NCBI GenBank assembly: GCA_964555935.1
Contig: CAZKUN010000349.1
Coordinates: forward strand, 1 to 7,827
DNA: 7,827 nucleotides
Direction of reading: 5' to 3'
From: CAZKUN01 sp964555935
GTDB lineage: Bacteria > Armatimonadota > Zipacnadia > Zipacnadales > VGFC01
The notes beneath the pieces are model-generated. The model ran no database searches. It saw only the letters and a list, made by a program, of their open reading frames with translations, and had not been told where the DNA came from. Every line of letters starts with the position of its first letter. Within the stretch, counting starts at the first letter, position 1. The translations under genes and the position numbers were made by a program. This document shows, piece after piece, positions 6,915 to 7,827 of this stretch.

Positions 6915-7471
6915 CACTGGTCCCCAAACGGGTCGTCGGCGTCCGTATACTCCATCGGCGGCGGACCGGGGTTCTGCTGCGGTGTTGGCGCGGCAGGACC
7001 GGCCGGAGCCGGCGGCGGAGCTTGCGGCGCGGGCGTGGCTGGCTGCGCGGGCTGTTGAGCCTGCTGCTGCGGCTGCTGCGGTGGGGGAGCTTGCGGTTGC
7101 TGACCACCACCACCGCCACCCGACGCGGCCTCGCGGCGCTCGCGCTCGGCCCGGCTCTCTATGAACGCCACGCGGTTTGCCACGACCTCGTAAGAGCGGC
7201 GGCTTTGGCCGTCCTGCGTCGTCCAGTCGCGGACTTGCAGCCGGCCCTCGACGCCCGCCGGCGCGCCCTTGGTCAGGTACTGGGCGCACAGCTCAGCCGT
7301 CTTCTGCCAAGCCACGATGTCGATGAAGTCGGTCTGCTTGTTGCCGGCCTCATCCCGCCCGCCCATGCGGTCGACGGCGATGCTGAAGTTCGTGACCGCC
7401 GTGCCGCTTTGCGTGTACCGCATCTCGGGGTCACGAGTCAGGCGTCCAACCAACGTCACGTTGTTGATCAT
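6914..7471 (-). CDS. ssb: single-stranded DNA-binding protein SSB
   Basis: A 185-residue protein. Residues 1 to about 107 are the OB-fold that coats single-stranded DNA during replication, recombination and repair, normally as a homotetramer; it begins MINNVTLVGRLTRDPEMRYT and contains FIDIVAWQKTAE and YEVVANRVAFIE. Residues 117-172 are a disordered Gly/Gln/Pro/Ala linker. The C-terminal tip, which binds partner proteins, normally ends in Pro-Phe after acidic residues. Here it is DADDPF (177-182), followed by three more residues, GDQ, before TGA. The GDQ codons and stop adjoin the REP-like repeat at 6885-6914. A G-rich stretch about 9 nt upstream may serve as the ribosome binding site. The next gene is mfd, not the rpsR/rplI often seen after ssb. 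The family is certain; whether the extended tip is functional is open. Confidence 0.97.
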   Translation of the reverse strand: MINNVTLVGRLTRDPEMRYTQSGTAVTNFSIAVDRMGGRDEAGNKQTDFIDIVAWQKTAELCAQYLTKGAPAGVEGRLQVRDWTTQDGQSRRSYEVVANRVAFIESRAERERREAASGGGGGGQQPQAPPPQQPQQQAQQPAQPATPAPQAPPPAPAGPAAPTPQQNPGPPPMEYTDADDPFGDQ

Positions 7472-7497
7472 CGGTGTGGCCCCCCACTATTGAATGG

Positions 7498-7527
7498 CGT
7501 GGCGCAGGCATTCCTGCCTGCGGCCGT
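7498..7527. repeat. REP-like palindromic repeat, copy 2, upstream of ssb
   Basis: This is the second copy of the 30-nt block found at 6885-6914. The hairpin is GCAGGCA (7504-7510), loop TTCC, TGCCTGC (7515-7521), extended by a C-G pair. It lies in the 75-nt gap between the ssb start and the stop of the preceding gene. Both copies are in the same orientation and together bracket ssb. No clear promoter is visible in the rest of this gap. Confidence 0.8.
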
Positions 7528-7546
7528 GGTCCGGTATGGCGCGTGC

Positions 7547-7827
7547 CTACTCGGCGGGCGCGTCCTCAGTCGGAGCAGCGTCCTCTGCCGGAGCAGCTTC
7601 TTCAGCCGGAGCAGCGTCTTCTGCCGGAGCAGCGTCTTCTGCCGGAGCAGCGTCTTCTGCCGGAGCAGCGTCCTCTGCCGGAGCAGCGTCCTCTGCCGGA
7701 GCAGCTTCTTCAGCCGGAGCAGCATCCTCAGCCGGAGCGGCTTCTTCAGTCGGAGCGGCTTCTTCCGCCGGTGCAGCTTCTTCTGCCGGAGCAGCTTCTT
7801 CTGCCGGAGCAGCTTCTTCTGCCGGAG
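7547..7827 (-). CDS. C-terminal Pro-Ala-Glu repeat tail of partial gene, possibly ribosomal protein bS6
   Basis: Only the last 92 codons and a TAG stop are inside the window. The frame encodes about 14 hexapeptides of the form P-A/T-E-E/D-A-A, then PTEDA and PAE. Most differences between units are silent or conservative in this frame: GCA/GCT/GCG, GAA/GAG and Asp/Glu. In the alternative frames the same differences change Gln to Leu or Thr to Lys. That supports this frame even though its third positions are less GC-rich than the neighbours. The tail is acidic and probably disordered. Its place directly before ssb matches the widespread rpsF-ssb order, and bS6 often has an acidic C-terminal tail, so rpsF is a reasonable guess. 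No folded domain is visible to prove it, so no symbol is given. Confidence 0.6.
   Translation of the reverse strand, partial: PAEEAAPAEEAAPAEEAAPAEEAAPTEEAAPAEDAAPAEEAAPAEDAAPAEDAAPAEDAAPAEDAAPAEDAAPAEEAAPAEDAAPTEDAPAE
7571..7827. repeat. 18-bp tandem repeat array, about 14 units, continuing past window
   Basis: On the plus strand the unit is approximately GCCGGAGCAGCGTCTTCT with scattered substitutions. About 14 units are visible and the array continues past the right edge. The units run head to tail with no spacers, so this is a coding minisatellite and not a CRISPR. The most uniform units are in the middle (about 7622-7696), which suggests recent expansion there by slippage or unequal recombination. 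Confidence 0.9.

Noticed and set aside
7468..7725. Minus-strand frame encoding Leu-Leu-Arg-Gln repeats
   Set aside because: It has more GC-rich third positions, but differences between repeat units change residues radically (Gln/Leu, Thr/Lys), whereas the PAEEAA frame keeps them silent or conservative. It also runs through the REP-like palindrome.
7571..7827. CRISPR array
   Set aside because: The 18-bp units are directly contiguous with no unique spacers, and no cas gene is present.

Overview
This window is a GC-rich stretch of bacterial chromosome in which every gene I can support lies on the minus strand, so transcription runs from right to left. All the genes are housekeeping-type. I see no transposase, phage gene, CRISPR array, toxin-antitoxin pair or tRNA/rRNA. 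The organism cannot be named from this sequence. The GC-rich codon use, the single-knuckle four-cysteine methionyl-tRNA synthetase, the RicT/PSP1 protein and the scattered short palindromes suggest a non-model lineage outside the Gammaproteobacteria. Planctomycetota- or Armatimonadota-like bacteria are a low-confidence guess.

In the direction of transcription the layout is as follows. (1) At 7827-7547 is the C-terminal end of a protein made of 18-bp tandem repeats encoding Pro-Ala-Glu-Glu/Asp-Ala-Ala. Its position just before ssb suggests an acidic tail on ribosomal protein bS6 (rpsF), but the diagnostic domain lies outside the window. (2) A 75-nt gap holds a REP-like palindrome. (3) ssb (7471-6914) encodes single-stranded DNA-binding protein with an unusual C-terminal tip. 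(4) A 155-nt gap holds three hairpins, one of them a second copy of the REP-like palindrome with a compensatory base-pair change. (5) mfd (6758-3126) encodes the full-length transcription-repair coupling factor. (6) 14 nt later comes ricT (3111-1714), a PSP1-domain protein with a long arginine-rich tail. (7) A 103-nt gap holds a nearly perfect 52-nt palindrome. (8) fmdB (1610-1398) encodes a 70-residue zinc-ribbon protein. (9) metG (1366 to beyond position 1) encodes methionyl-tRNA synthetase, cut off by the left edge after 455 codons.

mfd, ricT, fmdB and metG are closely spaced (14, 103 and about 31 nt) and probably form one transcription unit for DNA repair, RNA processing and tRNA charging. 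ssb and the repeat-tailed gene probably belong to an upstream unit derived from the common rpsF-ssb neighbourhood. I do not see a new multi-gene system. The points most worth a second look are small: an apparently intact Walker A motif in the normally degenerate N-terminal module of Mfd, an SSB tip that continues three residues past the usual terminal Phe next to a REP-like element, paired REP-like elements around ssb, and the low-complexity tails on RicT and the putative bS6.
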